IMG/VR virus record: IMGVR_UViG_3300019886_000004
Location: 83,917-147,916 of that record
Strand: one strand, 5' to 3'
DNA: 64,000 nucleotides
DNA from: a virus
Part shown: positions 34,368-43,425 of the stretch, in pieces
How positions within the stretch are numbered: the stretch's first letter is position 1
Layout: the number at the start of each line of letters is the position of its first letter
The notes under the pieces: model-generated
Databases searched by the model: none
Told to the model about the DNA's origin: nothing
What the model saw: only the letters and a program-made list of their open reading frames with translations
Translations under genes and position numbers: made by a program

Positions 34368-35693
34368 ATGAAAAAATTATTATATCTCTTTTTATTTTTA
34401 ATACCTGTGTTTAGTTTCGGTCAATTACCAATACTAAATTTGAGTAATATGGTGCAACCAGGTAATACACCATCTATATCTATTGCTACAAGCTCTATAA
34501 CATTTGCACCAATAGTATCTGGTAATAGTTCTGCGTCCCAGAATACAACAACTACAGCTGCTAATCTAACAAATCCCGGATCAATAACTTCTCCAGGTAC
34601 ATGGTTAGAATTATCCTTTAATAATAGTACTCCCTGGTCATCTAGTTTAAGTCTTCCAATAACATCAGGTAACTGGACTGGAGCACCGGTAGTATTTTAT
34701 TTTAGAGTAACTTCCGTAGCTCCTGTTGGTCCTAACACTGGTAATATAACAGTAGCATCAAGTGGAGCATCACCTAAAACTATAGCTGTTACTGCAACAG
34801 TAACGTCTCCAGGAGCGTCTTTAAATGCTAGTCCGTTATCTTTTACAGGTATGTCTGCTGTGGCTGGTACTCAAGGATCAAGTGTTAACTATCTTTTAAC
34901 CGGATCTAATTTGGGTGCAAATAATGTAACAGTAACTGCTCCAACTAATTTTTTAGTATCTAAAGATAATTCATCTTTTGCTACTTCACAAGTAGTAACC
35001 CCTAGTAGTGGATCTGTTAATCAAACTATATATACAGCAATAGCTTCTACAGCCCTAGCTGGAGCAGTATCTGGTAATATATCAAATGTTGTTTCAGGTG
35101 CAAGTACAGTTAATGTATCAGTTTCAGGCGTTGTAAGTTCTCCAAGTTCAGCTGATAGTATAAATGTCAATTTTTGGAATAGTGCAAATGGTAATGTTAA
35201 TCCGGCTAATGGTTGGAATAATATAGCTTTAATTGAGTCAGGTTCACCTCAAACAAGTGCTACTTTACTTAGAACTACAGGTGTCTCTTCTGGAGTGACT
35301 GTAACTATAAGCACTGTAGATCTTTTATTTGATAATTTTGATAATGGTGCTGGATATGGCAATGCCACCACTCTTCCTATACCACCTGTTGTATGGAGAA
35401 TAGAGGCTGTTTCTACCGCATCTGAAGCTGTTACCTTAACACTTAATGGATTAGTAGTTGGACATCATTATAACTTCTTGATAGGTTCTGGTGCTAACAC
35501 AGGTACAGCAAGACCACAATCCTTTGCAATACCTGGTCAAACTACTCAAAATTTAGATGCTAGACAAAATATAAATACTTTAGTTTCATTTACTAGTATA
35601 ACAGCAGGAGCTACTTCACTCGTACTTACTGTAACACCAACAAGTGGAGCTTCTACTTCACTTAATTTCTTCCAGTTAGTAGATAATCATTAA
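34368..35693 (+). CDS. Exported adhesin-like protein with host-type surface domains, 441 aa
   Basis: Signal peptide 1-18 (ending FSFG before Gln). The middle part (about 150-260, starting ASLNASPLSFTG) is a beta-sandwich with NVTVTAPTNFLVS, a domain common in large secreted Bacteroidota proteins, with a companion Ig-like domain before it. The C-terminal part (about 275-441) is a separate beta-rich domain. The resemblance to host secreted proteins suggests acquisition from the host. No catalytic residues are clear; a binding role is inferred. Confidence 0.7.
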   Translation: MKKLLYLFLFLIPVFSFGQLPILNLSNMVQPGNTPSISIATSSITFAPIVSGNSSASQNTTTTAANLTNPGSITSPGTWLELSFNNSTPWSSSLSLPITSGNWTGAPVVFYFRVTSVAPVGPNTGNITVASSGASPKTIAVTATVTSPGASLNASPLSFTGMSAVAGTQGSSVNYLLTGSNLGANNVTVTAPTNFLVSKDNSSFATSQVVTPSSGSVNQTIYTAIASTALAGAVSGNISNVVSGASTVNVSVSGVVSSPSSADSINVNFWNSANGNVNPANGWNNIALIESGSPQTSATLLRTTGVSSGVTVTISTVDLLFDNFDNGAGYGNATTLPIPPVVWRIEAVSTASEAVTLTLNGLVVGHHYNFLIGSGANTGTARPQSFAIPGQTTQNLDARQNINTLVSFTSITAGATSLVLTVTPTSGASTSLNFFQLVDNH

Positions 35694-35695
35694 TA

Positions 35696-38600
35696 ATGAG
35701 GAAATTACTATTTCTAATATTATCTTTTATAGGTTTTTATGCTAATGCTCAGGTAGAGTCTACAATCTCAGTGCCTTATACTAGTTCTGCTAGTCCTACT
35801 TTTCAGGCATTATTATATTTACCTTCTGATTATAATACTACAAGTGGTAATTATCCTTTGATAATTTTCTGCCATGGTTCTGGAGAATCATGTCCTCCTC
35901 TAAGTAATATTTATAATAGCTCAAGCGCTGGTGGACCACCTTATGAAATAGAACATGGAACCTGGCCAACTGATGGAGGTTTCATAAACCCAAAAGATGG
36001 CCTAAAATATAAGTTTATAGTTGTTTCTCCTCAATCTGCTTGTAATAGCTGGTCTGCATCTGGAGATCAAATAGAGAACATAAAAATCTATTTAGTTACA
36101 CACTATAGAATAGATATAAATAGAATTTACGGCACCGGTTTGTCTTCTGGTGGTGGTGGTATGATAGAAAATGTATCTCATCAAAACGGTAATGAAACAG
36201 GACCTGTCTTCACACCTACATATCCTTTTGCTGCTGTTGTTCCAATGAGCCCTGCTACTAATAGTCCTCAGCAATCATGGATGGCTACAATGGTTCATGA
36301 CAGTACCTCTGGATGGTGGTTTGGTGACCAGTCTGGTGACACTTATGGAGAATGGGCTTTAAATGAAATTAATTTTGTCAATGCTATTAAAACAAACTAT
36401 GCTAGATTAACAGGTCATCCTGGAACTAGTGGACAAAATAGCTTTACAACAGGTCATGGCCCTTGGAGACCATTTTATATTCCAACATATACAGAAACAT
36501 TTGTAGCTGTTGGTATGACTACACCAGCTACTATGAATATGTACCAGTGGTTTTTAACACAAACCAGACCAGGAGCAGTAGTAACAACTCCAACAGCTAA
36601 CGCTGGATCAAATCAAAATATAACATTACCAACAAACTCTGCTACGTTAAGTGGCTCAGGTACGCCAGGTAGTGGACATCTAATAAGTTCGTATGGTTGG
36701 ACGCAAATTTCTGGACCTAATACTGCTAATATTAATCCATCTAGTTCAACTACTACTGGATCTACCACTGTGAGTGGACTTATTGCTGGAACTTACGTTT
36801 TTCAATTAACAGTAACTAATAATATATCAGCTACTGCTACTAGTACTGTTTCAGTAACAGTTAATCCAGCGCCTGCTCCAACAGCCAACGCAGGACCAGA
36901 TCGTACATTGGTCTTACCAACTACGACTTTAACATTAGATGGGTCCGCATCAAGTAATACTACTTCTTACAGTTGGACTTTCATATCCGGACCAGGCACT
37001 CCAACTATAGTTTCTCCTACTTCTGCTATAACAAATATAAATAATTTATCAGCAGTTGGAGTTTATATATTTCAGCTTTCTGTAAATGGTGGAGTAAGTA
37101 CAGATAGAGCAAACGTAACAGTTAATGCTGCATCTACTTATCCCGCCTGTGGGACTGGAACTAAATATACTCCAGTACCAGATCCATCTGATTCAGGTGT
37201 GTTTATAGGTGTATCATCTGCTGCCAACTATAAACCTGGTGATACTATTGTTTTAAGTAGTGCTTTTAAATGGAGTTATTTCGAAATGGATGGATATCAA
37301 GGTAATCCTTCTTGTCCATTAGTAATTATAAATGATGTAGGTATAACTAAACTAAGAAAGTTTATACGTCTAGATGGTTGTACATACATAAAAATAGTTG
37401 GAGGTGGTAATTCAGGTAATTTCTATGGTTTATTTATAGAATACGATCCTGTAAATATATGGCAAGGATTTGCTGGTATACAACTAGTTGGAAGAACTTC
37501 TAACATAGAAGTAACAAGAGTATTTACACACCACACAGACATTGGTATAGTTTGTGAGAATAATGGTAGTTGTGATCCCAGTCAAAATTATCCTAATTGG
37601 ATAATAGATTCAATTTTTATACATGATAACAAAATTGTTGGCACCTGGAATGAAGGGATGTATATTGGTAATACCGCTCCAGACAATCAAGGTAATGATT
37701 TAAGACCAGTAGTTTGTCCGATTGGTGTTGGTGGTGCAGATAGCACTATTTATCCAGCTCCAGCTAAAAATGGATATACAAAAATTTGGAACAATATAGT
37801 AGATACAACTGGGAGAGGTGGTATACAGTTAGCTAATGCAATAAATGGTCCTAGTGAGATATATAACAATACTGTCAGTCATAATGGAATAAATGGAGAT
37901 GATGCTCAAGGAGCAGCCATTAACTTAGGATTATACACACAAGTGTATGTTCATGACAATACAATAAGTAATACTTATACATGGGGTATATCTAGTATAG
38001 GATCGGGAGCTACTAATAAGCCTGTTAGACTAGAGAATAATCATATTGATAGTTCGGGTTTCTTAAGAACTTTTGATCTATCTCAAACTAGTAGAGATCA
38101 TTATAATCCTGCTACAGAACCAAGTTTTATTGATAGTTTACCTTGGCCTTATCCTTTATTTATAGATACAAGACCTCGCCATTATACTACAGATTCACCA
38201 CATCCTGGTACAGCAATAGTTGGACAAGATAGTACTCAATTCTGGATAAAAAATAATGTAGTAGGATTATTTAAAGCAGTAACAAGAACTGATGGTGGGG
38301 CAACTGCAGCTATTCAAATACAAGATGACTTCCTAGGTATACAAAAATTTGGTAATATAATTTGTAACAATACAAATAAGAATGGTAGTCCTGCTACAAT
38401 ATTTGTAGATAATAGTAATGGTACAATAAATTATTCTACAAACTGTTCTGCTCCTCCTACAGTAAATGCTGGTACAGATCAGTTCCTGTCTAGTGGATCA
38501 ACTAGTGTTAACTTGGTTGGCACAGCGGTTCCAACAAGTGGAGCAACTATAACACAAGTTACATGGACACAACTTTCTGGTAGTAATCCGGTTTCGATAG

Positions 38601-38779
38601 GTTCTCTACATTCTCTTAATACAATAGCAACTGGACTTACACCATCAGGAGTTTATACGTTTAGATTATTTGCACTAGATAGTAATAACAATACTTCCAG
38701 TGATGACATAATAGTTGTAGTAGCTAGTGGAGCTCCGGCTCAATATCTTTTATTTAGACGAAAAACATACATACAATAA
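35696..38779 (+). CDS. Exported chimeric protein: esterase-like domain, PKD domains and beta-helix, 1027 aa
   Basis: Signal peptide 1-18 (ending YANA before Gln). Residues about 30-290 form an alpha/beta-hydrolase: IIFCHGSGE (57-64) and nucleophile elbow GTGLSSGGGG (Ser 150). Two PKD-type domains follow (TANAGSNQNITL and TANAGPDRTLVL with LTVTN and LSVNGG strands), then a right-handed beta-helix (from CGTGTKYTP) and a third PKD-like domain near the end (VNAGTDQFL). An enzyme plus binding modules would suit removal of acyl or sugar decorations from the host surface. The Sec signal and the mixed architecture point to host origin. Confidence 0.75.
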   Translation: MRKLLFLILSFIGFYANAQVESTISVPYTSSASPTFQALLYLPSDYNTTSGNYPLIIFCHGSGESCPPLSNIYNSSSAGGPPYEIEHGTWPTDGGFINPKDGLKYKFIVVSPQSACNSWSASGDQIENIKIYLVTHYRIDINRIYGTGLSSGGGGMIENVSHQNGNETGPVFTPTYPFAAVVPMSPATNSPQQSWMATMVHDSTSGWWFGDQSGDTYGEWALNEINFVNAIKTNYARLTGHPGTSGQNSFTTGHGPWRPFYIPTYTETFVAVGMTTPATMNMYQWFLTQTRPGAVVTTPTANAGSNQNITLPTNSATLSGSGTPGSGHLISSYGWTQISGPNTANINPSSSTTTGSTTVSGLIAGTYVFQLTVTNNISATATSTVSVTVNPAPAPTANAGPDRTLVLPTTTLTLDGSASSNTTSYSWTFISGPGTPTIVSPTSAITNINNLSAVGVYIFQLSVNGGVSTDRANVTVNAASTYPACGTGTKYTPVPDPSDSGVFIGVSSAANYKPGDTIVLSSAFKWSYFEMDGYQGNPSCPLVIINDVGITKLRKFIRLDGCTYIKIVGGGNSGNFYGLFIEYDPVNIWQGFAGIQLVGRTSNIEVTRVFTHHTDIGIVCENNGSCDPSQNYPNWIIDSIFIHDNKIVGTWNEGMYIGNTAPDNQGNDLRPVVCPIGVGGADSTIYPAPAKNGYTKIWNNIVDTTGRGGIQLANAINGPSEIYNNTVSHNGINGDDAQGAAINLGLYTQVYVHDNTISNTYTWGISSIGSGATNKPVRLENNHIDSSGFLRTFDLSQTSRDHYNPATEPSFIDSLPWPYPLFIDTRPRHYTTDSPHPGTAIVGQDSTQFWIKNNVVGLFKAVTRTDGGATAAIQIQDDFLGIQKFGNIICNNTNKNGSPATIFVDNSNGTINYSTNCSAPPTVNAGTDQFLSSGSTSVNLVGTAVPTSGATITQVTWTQLSGSNPVSIGSLHSLNTIATGLTPSGVYTFRLFALDSNNNTSSDDIIVVVASGAPAQYLLFRRKTYIQ

Positions 38780-40266
38780 TGACTATATATAAACTAGTTA
38801 CAGATAGACTTCTAGATAAGTTACAAAGAATGGTGAATAATCTTTACTTTATAATGGGTAAAGCTAATGGTGTTGCTACTCTTGATAGTACTGGAAAGGT
38901 ACCTACTTCTCAAATACCAAGTGGTGGAGGAGGTGGAGTAACATCTTTTAATGCTAGAACCGGAGTTGTTGTTCCAGCTTCTAGTGACTATACGTTTGCT
39001 CAGATAGCAACCACTCCAACTACTGTGACTGGTTATGGTATAACTGATGCGGCTACTTTAACAGGTACTCAAACGTTAACTAATAAGACTATATCTGGAG
39101 CATCTAATACGTTATCTAATATAGCAGAATCTTCAGTAACAAATCTAACTACTGACTTAGCAGCTAAACAAGCCACTATTACTTTAACTACTACTGGTAC
39201 AAGTGGAGCAGCAACACTGGTTGGAGCTACTTTAAATGTACCAAACTATGCAACAGGTGGTGGAACTCCTGGTGGATCTACTACGCAACTACAATATAAT
39301 AATGCTGGTGCCTTTGGTGGAACTAGTGGTGCCACCGCAACCGCTACCGTGGTAACTCTAGTGGCTCCTGTCTTAGGCACGCCTACTTCAGGTACACTGA
39401 CTAGTTGTACAGGACTTCCAATTTCAACTGGAGTTAGCGGACTTGCAGCAGGTGTTGCTACTTTTTTAGCTACTCCTACAAGTGCTAACTTAGCGACTGC
39501 TGTGACTAATGAAACTGGAAGTGGTCTTTTAGTATTTGCTACTTCTCCGGTGCTAACCACTCCTAATATTGGAGTAGCTACCGCTACTACGGTAAATAAT
39601 GTAACTATAACTGCGCCTGCTACCTCTGCTACCTTAACATTGGTTCAGGGATCAAGTTTAATAACTGCTGGTGCTTTTGCAACTACTCTTGCGGCCACTG
39701 CTGCTACAACCACTACTATACCTCCCATATCAAGCACTTTGGTTGGAATGGTGGCTAGTGGAACCGCTGCTGCTCAGGCAACATTAGATATTAACTTTAG
39801 TTCTTATTTTAGTCAATTTTCAGTTATTGAGATACAACTAAATAGTGTGATACTAGCTACAGATAATGTGGATATGTATTGTAGATTAAGTATAGATGGA
39901 ACTACTTTCGATTCTGGAGCAGGAGCATATTCTTGGGCTCTTACCTTCGGTAAATCAGATGCTTCTTCCGGTGGAGATGGTAGTAATTCTGCTACTCAAA
40001 TAGTATTAAATGGAACAGGATCTCATGTAGCAGGAAGTGCAACTATTCCATTAAATGTCACTGTAAAAATCTTTAATCCTGGTGTATCAACTTTTAGACC
40101 AATGGTTGGGTTTTCTACTCACTATTATAATGGAACTACAGCAAATATACTTTCGGCCATAGGGACCGGATCTAGAAATACTAATCAAGTAACGAAAGGA
40201 ATAAGATTCTTAACAAGTTCAGGTAATATAACATCTGCAAATTACAGAGTTATAGGATATCCATAA
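38779..40266 (+). CDS. Tail-fibre protein with repeat stalk, 495 aa
   Basis: The N-terminus lacks a signal peptide. It has the fibre-stalk signature ATLDSTGKVPTSQIP, then SFNARTGVVVPASSDYTF and LTGTQTLTNKTISG repeats common in phage tail fibres. The Ala/Thr/Gly-rich middle (about 130-300) is stalk-like; the C-terminal 170 residues (from FSQFSVIEIQL) form a separate globular tip that would be the receptor-binding part. The last gene of the fibre block, followed by the lysis-type genes. Confidence 0.75.
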   Translation: MTIYKLVTDRLLDKLQRMVNNLYFIMGKANGVATLDSTGKVPTSQIPSGGGGGVTSFNARTGVVVPASSDYTFAQIATTPTTVTGYGITDAATLTGTQTLTNKTISGASNTLSNIAESSVTNLTTDLAAKQATITLTTTGTSGAATLVGATLNVPNYATGGGTPGGSTTQLQYNNAGAFGGTSGATATATVVTLVAPVLGTPTSGTLTSCTGLPISTGVSGLAAGVATFLATPTSANLATAVTNETGSGLLVFATSPVLTTPNIGVATATTVNNVTITAPATSATLTLVQGSSLITAGAFATTLAATAATTTTIPPISSTLVGMVASGTAAAQATLDINFSSYFSQFSVIEIQLNSVILATDNVDMYCRLSIDGTTFDSGAGAYSWALTFGKSDASSGGDGSNSATQIVLNGTGSHVAGSATIPLNVTVKIFNPGVSTFRPMVGFSTHYYNGTTANILSAIGTGSRNTNQVTKGIRFLTSSGNITSANYRVIGYP

Positions 40267-40287
40267 ATAATTAAAAATTCAAATATT

Positions 40288-40632
40288 ATGTTACAAAAAA
40301 TCGAATCGTTTTTTTCAGGGAATAAGGTGTTTATCCTTGGTAGTCTATCTGCCATTGGAGTTGCTTTACAGCAATATTTAACAGGAACAATAGATTGGAA
40401 AGTAATTGGTTTTGCAATTGTCATTGCTGTTCTATCTTATCTTGCCAAGAGTCTTAGTGGAACAGTTGCTTCCATATTAGGTATACTTGGTGGTGTTGCA
40501 ACTACAGTTTCTCAAGTAGCATCAGGTGGAAAAATAGGGTGGAGTGCACTTATACTTAGCACTGTCATCTCTATAATCGGAGTAGTAACAAGCTCAGCAA
40601 CCAGTACAAAAATAACTAGTCCCATAAGTTAA
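40288..40632 (+). CDS. Small membrane protein, holin candidate, 114 aa
   Basis: At least three hydrophobic segments (about 11-31, 39-68, 86-101) with Gly and Ala, as in class I holins. It lies 75 nt before the lysozyme, separated by a terminator, the typical place for a holin. The C-terminal tail is Thr/Ser-rich and polar. Class and function are inferred from topology and position. Confidence 0.6.
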   Translation: MLQKIESFFSGNKVFILGSLSAIGVALQQYLTGTIDWKVIGFAIVIAVLSYLAKSLSGTVASILGILGGVATTVSQVASGGKIGWSALILSTVISIIGVVTSSATSTKITSPIS

Positions 40633-40655
40633 TTAAACTCAAATAAGTAAAAGTT

Positions 40656-40681
40656 AGCCAGAACCAAGAATGATTCTGGCT
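40656..40681 (+). terminator. Intrinsic terminator between holin candidate and lysozyme
   Basis: AGCCAGAA (40656-40663) pairs with TTCTGGCT (40674-40681), followed by TTCGTTGTTATT. The lysozyme lies 27 nt downstream, so it needs read-through or its own weak promoter. Confidence 0.7.
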
Positions 40682-40707
40682 TTCGTTGTTATTGATCATC
40701 AACTAAA

Positions 40708-41148
40708 ATGAAAATTATGGAAATTACATTTGCAGACACAGTAATTATAAGGCAATTTGAAGGCTATATACCACATGTATATAAGGACCAAATTGGTGTA
40801 CTAACTTGTTGCTGGGGATTAACTGGACCTAGCTTAAGAGAAGGAACGACATTTACTCAAGACGAATGTACAGAGATGTTCATGAAAAGAATAAATGATT
40901 TTTCTTCTAAACTAAATAATCTCATAAAAACTCAAGTAACCAAAAATCAATACATTGCTCTTTTGAGTTTAGCGTTTAATATTGGAGAAGGCGCATTTGG
41001 ATCTAGTACTCTCCTTAAGAAGGTAAATGTAGATCCTAATGATAAAACTATCGAAGCACAATTTAAACTTTGGATTCATGCTGGTGGCAAAGTATTAGAT
41101 GATTTAGTTAAAAGACGTGCTCAAGAAGCTGCACTTTATTTTAGTTAA
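40708..41148 (+). CDS. Endolysin, GH24 lysozyme (T4-like)
   Basis: Hydrolyses peptidoglycan at lysis. The catalytic triad pattern E-x8-D-x5-T is visible as QFEGYIPHVYKDQIGVLT: Glu 18, Asp 27, Thr 33. The second half has the helical KNQYIALLSLAFNIG and a WIHAGGKVLDDLVKRR motif typical of the family. It is 146 residues long with no signal peptide, so it relies on a holin. The next ATG (codon 4) is also possible. It converges with a minus-strand gene, overlapping it by 4 nt. Confidence 0.9.
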   Translation: MKIMEITFADTVIIRQFEGYIPHVYKDQIGVLTCCWGLTGPSLREGTTFTQDECTEMFMKRINDFSSKLNNLIKTQVTKNQYIALLSLAFNIGEGAFGSSTLLKKVNVDPNDKTIEAQFKLWIHAGGKVLDDLVKRRAQEAALYFS

Positions 41149-41540
41149 TTCACTAGCCTATAAATGTGACTAACTTTGTTAATTGAATCCTGTAATAATA
41201 TTTGCAATCCAAGCTTATGTAGAATGTTTATAAGATTCTGAGCTTGTTCAGTGATTCTGAAATTAGCCTCATGCACACCATTCCATGTAGAATATTGGAA
41301 TGGTTTCGTTATAGTAAGACCTTTGTAAACAGTATTTCCAGATGTACTATACAACCATCCTAAATATTTGGTTGTATCGCTTCCAAATCTTATGGCATAT
41401 AACTTAGTATAGTCACAGTATACAATTTGAAACTTCTCTTTAGCCTCGCTTGCATAGGCTCCATAATCTGTTATAGTATCTTTCTTTTGTGAATATCCTT
41501 TCAAACCAACTAAAAGGAGTAATAAGATTAGTATTTTCAT
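41145..41540 (-). CDS. Small secreted protein of unknown function, 131 aa
   Basis: Signal peptide 1-17 (hydrophobic run LILLLLLVG, ending GYS before Gln-Lys). The mature part is soluble, beta-rich and Tyr-rich, with no known catalytic motif. It is paired with the gene at 41537 (4-nt overlap), another exported protein, so the two may act together at the envelope. Its end overlaps the lysozyme end by 4 nt. Confidence 0.65.
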   Translation of the reverse strand: MKILILLLLLVGLKGYSQKKDTITDYGAYASEAKEKFQIVYCDYTKLYAIRFGSDTTKYLGWLYSTSGNTVYKGLTITKPFQYSTWNGVHEANFRITEQAQNLINILHKLGLQILLQDSINKVSHIYRLVN

Positions 41541-41980
41541 TGTATGTAATGATTTGCTTTTCTGATTGAGTCTTTTGCTTTTCTATCATAGTGCTTATAA
41601 CTAACTATAACATGTATCATACTATCTGCTTGAGCTTGTGTCTTAAAGTTTAAACCTTTTGGACAGTATGGTGTGATAGTATATTTATTTATTCTTGTAG
41701 TATAGTTTTGTGTTTTAAAGCTATCTACTTTAATACCTACGTATCCTACTTCTGTGGTTTTAGTAGTAAAATTCCTACAGTAATCTTTAATTACATACCT
41801 GAAAGGAACAGCTAAACTATCTTTCTCAACTACAAACATATGATTTTTATCTGAAAAAAAGTTGTAAAAATTATGACTATAATAATGTTGTAAAACTTTA
41901 CCAGACGTGTCATGTTGATGTCTTTGAGCATTTATCTTAGTAAAACCAAGACATAATATAAAAAACAGTATATATTTCAT
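41537..41980 (-). CDS. Small secreted protein of unknown function, 147 aa
   Basis: Signal peptide 1-18 (ending INA before Gln-Arg). The mature part is His- and Tyr-rich near the start (HQHDTSGKVLQHYYSH) and Lys-rich at the end, with no recognised domain. The ATGA overlap with the following exported gene makes them a two-gene secreted unit. Role unknown; superinfection exclusion or envelope modification are possibilities. Confidence 0.65.
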   Translation of the reverse strand: MKYILFFILCLGFTKINAQRHQHDTSGKVLQHYYSHNFYNFFSDKNHMFVVEKDSLAVPFRYVIKDYCRNFTTKTTEVGYVGIKVDSFKTQNYTTRINKYTITPYCPKGLNFKTQAQADSMIHVIVSYKHYDRKAKDSIRKANHYIQ

Positions 41981-42000
41981 TTTCTTTATTTAAGTTAAAA

Positions 42001-42021
42001 AGAGACTCAATTAGAGTCTCT
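42001..42021. terminator. Bidirectional-type terminator hairpin
   Basis: AGAGACTC (42001-42008) pairs perfectly with GAGTCTCT (42014-42021). The plus strand continues with TTTTTTGTTTTTT and the minus strand with TTTTAACTT, so it can end the minus-strand transcript from 42-45 kb and limit plus-strand read-through. Confidence 0.75.
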
Positions 42022-42049
42022 TTTTTGTTTTTTGATAGGAGGTGTCTAA

Positions 42050-42409
42050 TTACTTATTGAGAGCACCACCTTTCTTCATTTTCCCACCCTTGGCACCAGA
42101 GGGTTTCAAACTACGACCATCAGTGGGAGAGGTCTTAGGACCACCCTTTCCCACTCCTGCACCAGAAGGTTTCGCCGTTCCTGATTTTGGCTTCATGTTT
42201 GTTACATTACTGTCTGTAGTACTAACTGGTTGATTTTTCATCTTGTTCTTTTTTTGTTTTGTTATTAAATGATTAGTATATGGAATCTCCGAATTCAAAT
42301 TGTGCTCTCTTTCAAATAAACTTCTATCATGTGGTCTCATATCTTTCTTAAGTTTTTTTTCTGGAACCGGATAATCCATGTAATTATAAGTCCAATCTAA
42401 TGACATCAT
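42050..42409 (-). CDS. Basic, low-complexity protein, 119 aa
   Basis: Rich in Lys, Gly, Pro and Ser. The C-terminal half (about 55-119) is made of GKGGPKT-, KPSGA- and GGKMKKGG-type runs and is likely disordered and nucleic-acid- or surface-binding. The N-terminal half has an aromatic DWTYNYMDYP. Its start lies 2 nt from the next gene's stop codon. Function unknown. Confidence 0.6.
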   Translation of the reverse strand: MMSLDWTYNYMDYPVPEKKLKKDMRPHDRSLFEREHNLNSEIPYTNHLITKQKKNKMKNQPVSTTDSNVTNMKPKSGTAKPSGAGVGKGGPKTSPTDGRSLKPSGAKGGKMKKGGALNK

Positions 42410-42411
42410 GA

Positions 42412-43425
42412 TTAATCCATTTCTGTAATATATGATTTATTTATTTTTGCAAATTTATCTAGCAACACCTGATGTTGATCATAATCACCACATTGTGGAG
42501 TTAAATAAAGAATGTAGGGTTGAAAGGAACCAGACATACAATGAAGATTACTTCTAATGGTCACTAGTTCGGACAGAAGATTACCATAGGTTCTAAAATT
42601 ATAACAGTACTTGTCACGTAGTGTTTTAGGTTCTGGGGGAGTGTATCTTTTTTCTGTAATAGATAACATTTCAGCCAACATATCACTATACTCAAACCGA
42701 CTTACATCTATAATGTATAATAGATTTTCCTTTGCTTTTCTGTCACTCAAATGTTCCCATAATTGCCACATTGTCTTTTCTCCAATCCATTTTTTATCTT
42801 CTGGAATAGCGATGTGTTCACTTAAAGAACTATAACTATTAAAAGTAAAAATACTACTTTTACCACAATACAACCAAGTTCCATCTGAGTGAAAATTTTT
42901 ACCTTGAAAGGTCCAGTGATACTTATATCTTTTGGGATCTCCTTTGTTATTTCCAATATTTTCACCTACATATGTAAAACCTAGTAAATTTAGTATGTCA
43001 ACATCACCGAATTCAAGACATCCTTTTCCTCTTTCACTACCATGGTCTTCTTTAGCTAAGAAGTCATAAATCCCTCTATCGATCCACATATATGGCCACT
43101 CTTTACATTCATCATAATTGTGCATTTTTTCCCGAATAGGATCTAACTCTTTTCTATGGTATGTACAACCACCATCTATGATAAAAGAAGTAAACTCATC
43201 TATACTAACACCAAAGTGCTCTTCTATAAGTTCGGTGTTTTTGTCCTTCTCAATCTGCTCGATAGATCCATAGTCATCATACTCACCAAAGATTGGTAGT
43301 GTTGCCGGTAGATAAGGTAGATATGTTTCATAATCTTTCCTCTTTTTAAGGGGTAGTAATACACATTTTTGTCCACTAGTGATACTTATATTACTTATAC
43401 TGCAATATACAGAAAAGCTTCCCAT
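42412..43425 (-). CDS. Conserved phage protein of unknown function, 337 aa
   Basis: The N-terminus MGSFSVYCSISNISITSGQK, with the beta-strand pattern C.ISN..I..G, recalls a widespread family of phage proteins of unknown role. The body is Trp-, Tyr- and Cys-rich with several acidic patches and no membrane segment. It is coupled to the spanin-like lipoprotein gene by TAATG. No catalytic motif is visible. Confidence 0.65.
   Translation of the reverse strand: MGSFSVYCSISNISITSGQKCVLLPLKKRKDYETYLPYLPATLPIFGEYDDYGSIEQIEKDKNTELIEEHFGVSIDEFTSFIIDGGCTYHRKELDPIREKMHNYDECKEWPYMWIDRGIYDFLAKEDHGSERGKGCLEFGDVDILNLLGFTYVGENIGNNKGDPKRYKYHWTFQGKNFHSDGTWLYCGKSSIFTFNSYSSLSEHIAIPEDKKWIGEKTMWQLWEHLSDRKAKENLLYIIDVSRFEYSDMLAEMLSITEKRYTPPEPKTLRDKYCYNFRTYGNLLSELVTIRSNLHCMSGSFQPYILYLTPQCGDYDQHQVLLDKFAKINKSYITEMD

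Noticed and set aside
39246-39560. Minus-strand frame inside the tail-fibre gene
   Set aside because: It is the shadow of the Ala/Thr/Gly-rich repeat codons on the other strand and has no gene-like start or context.
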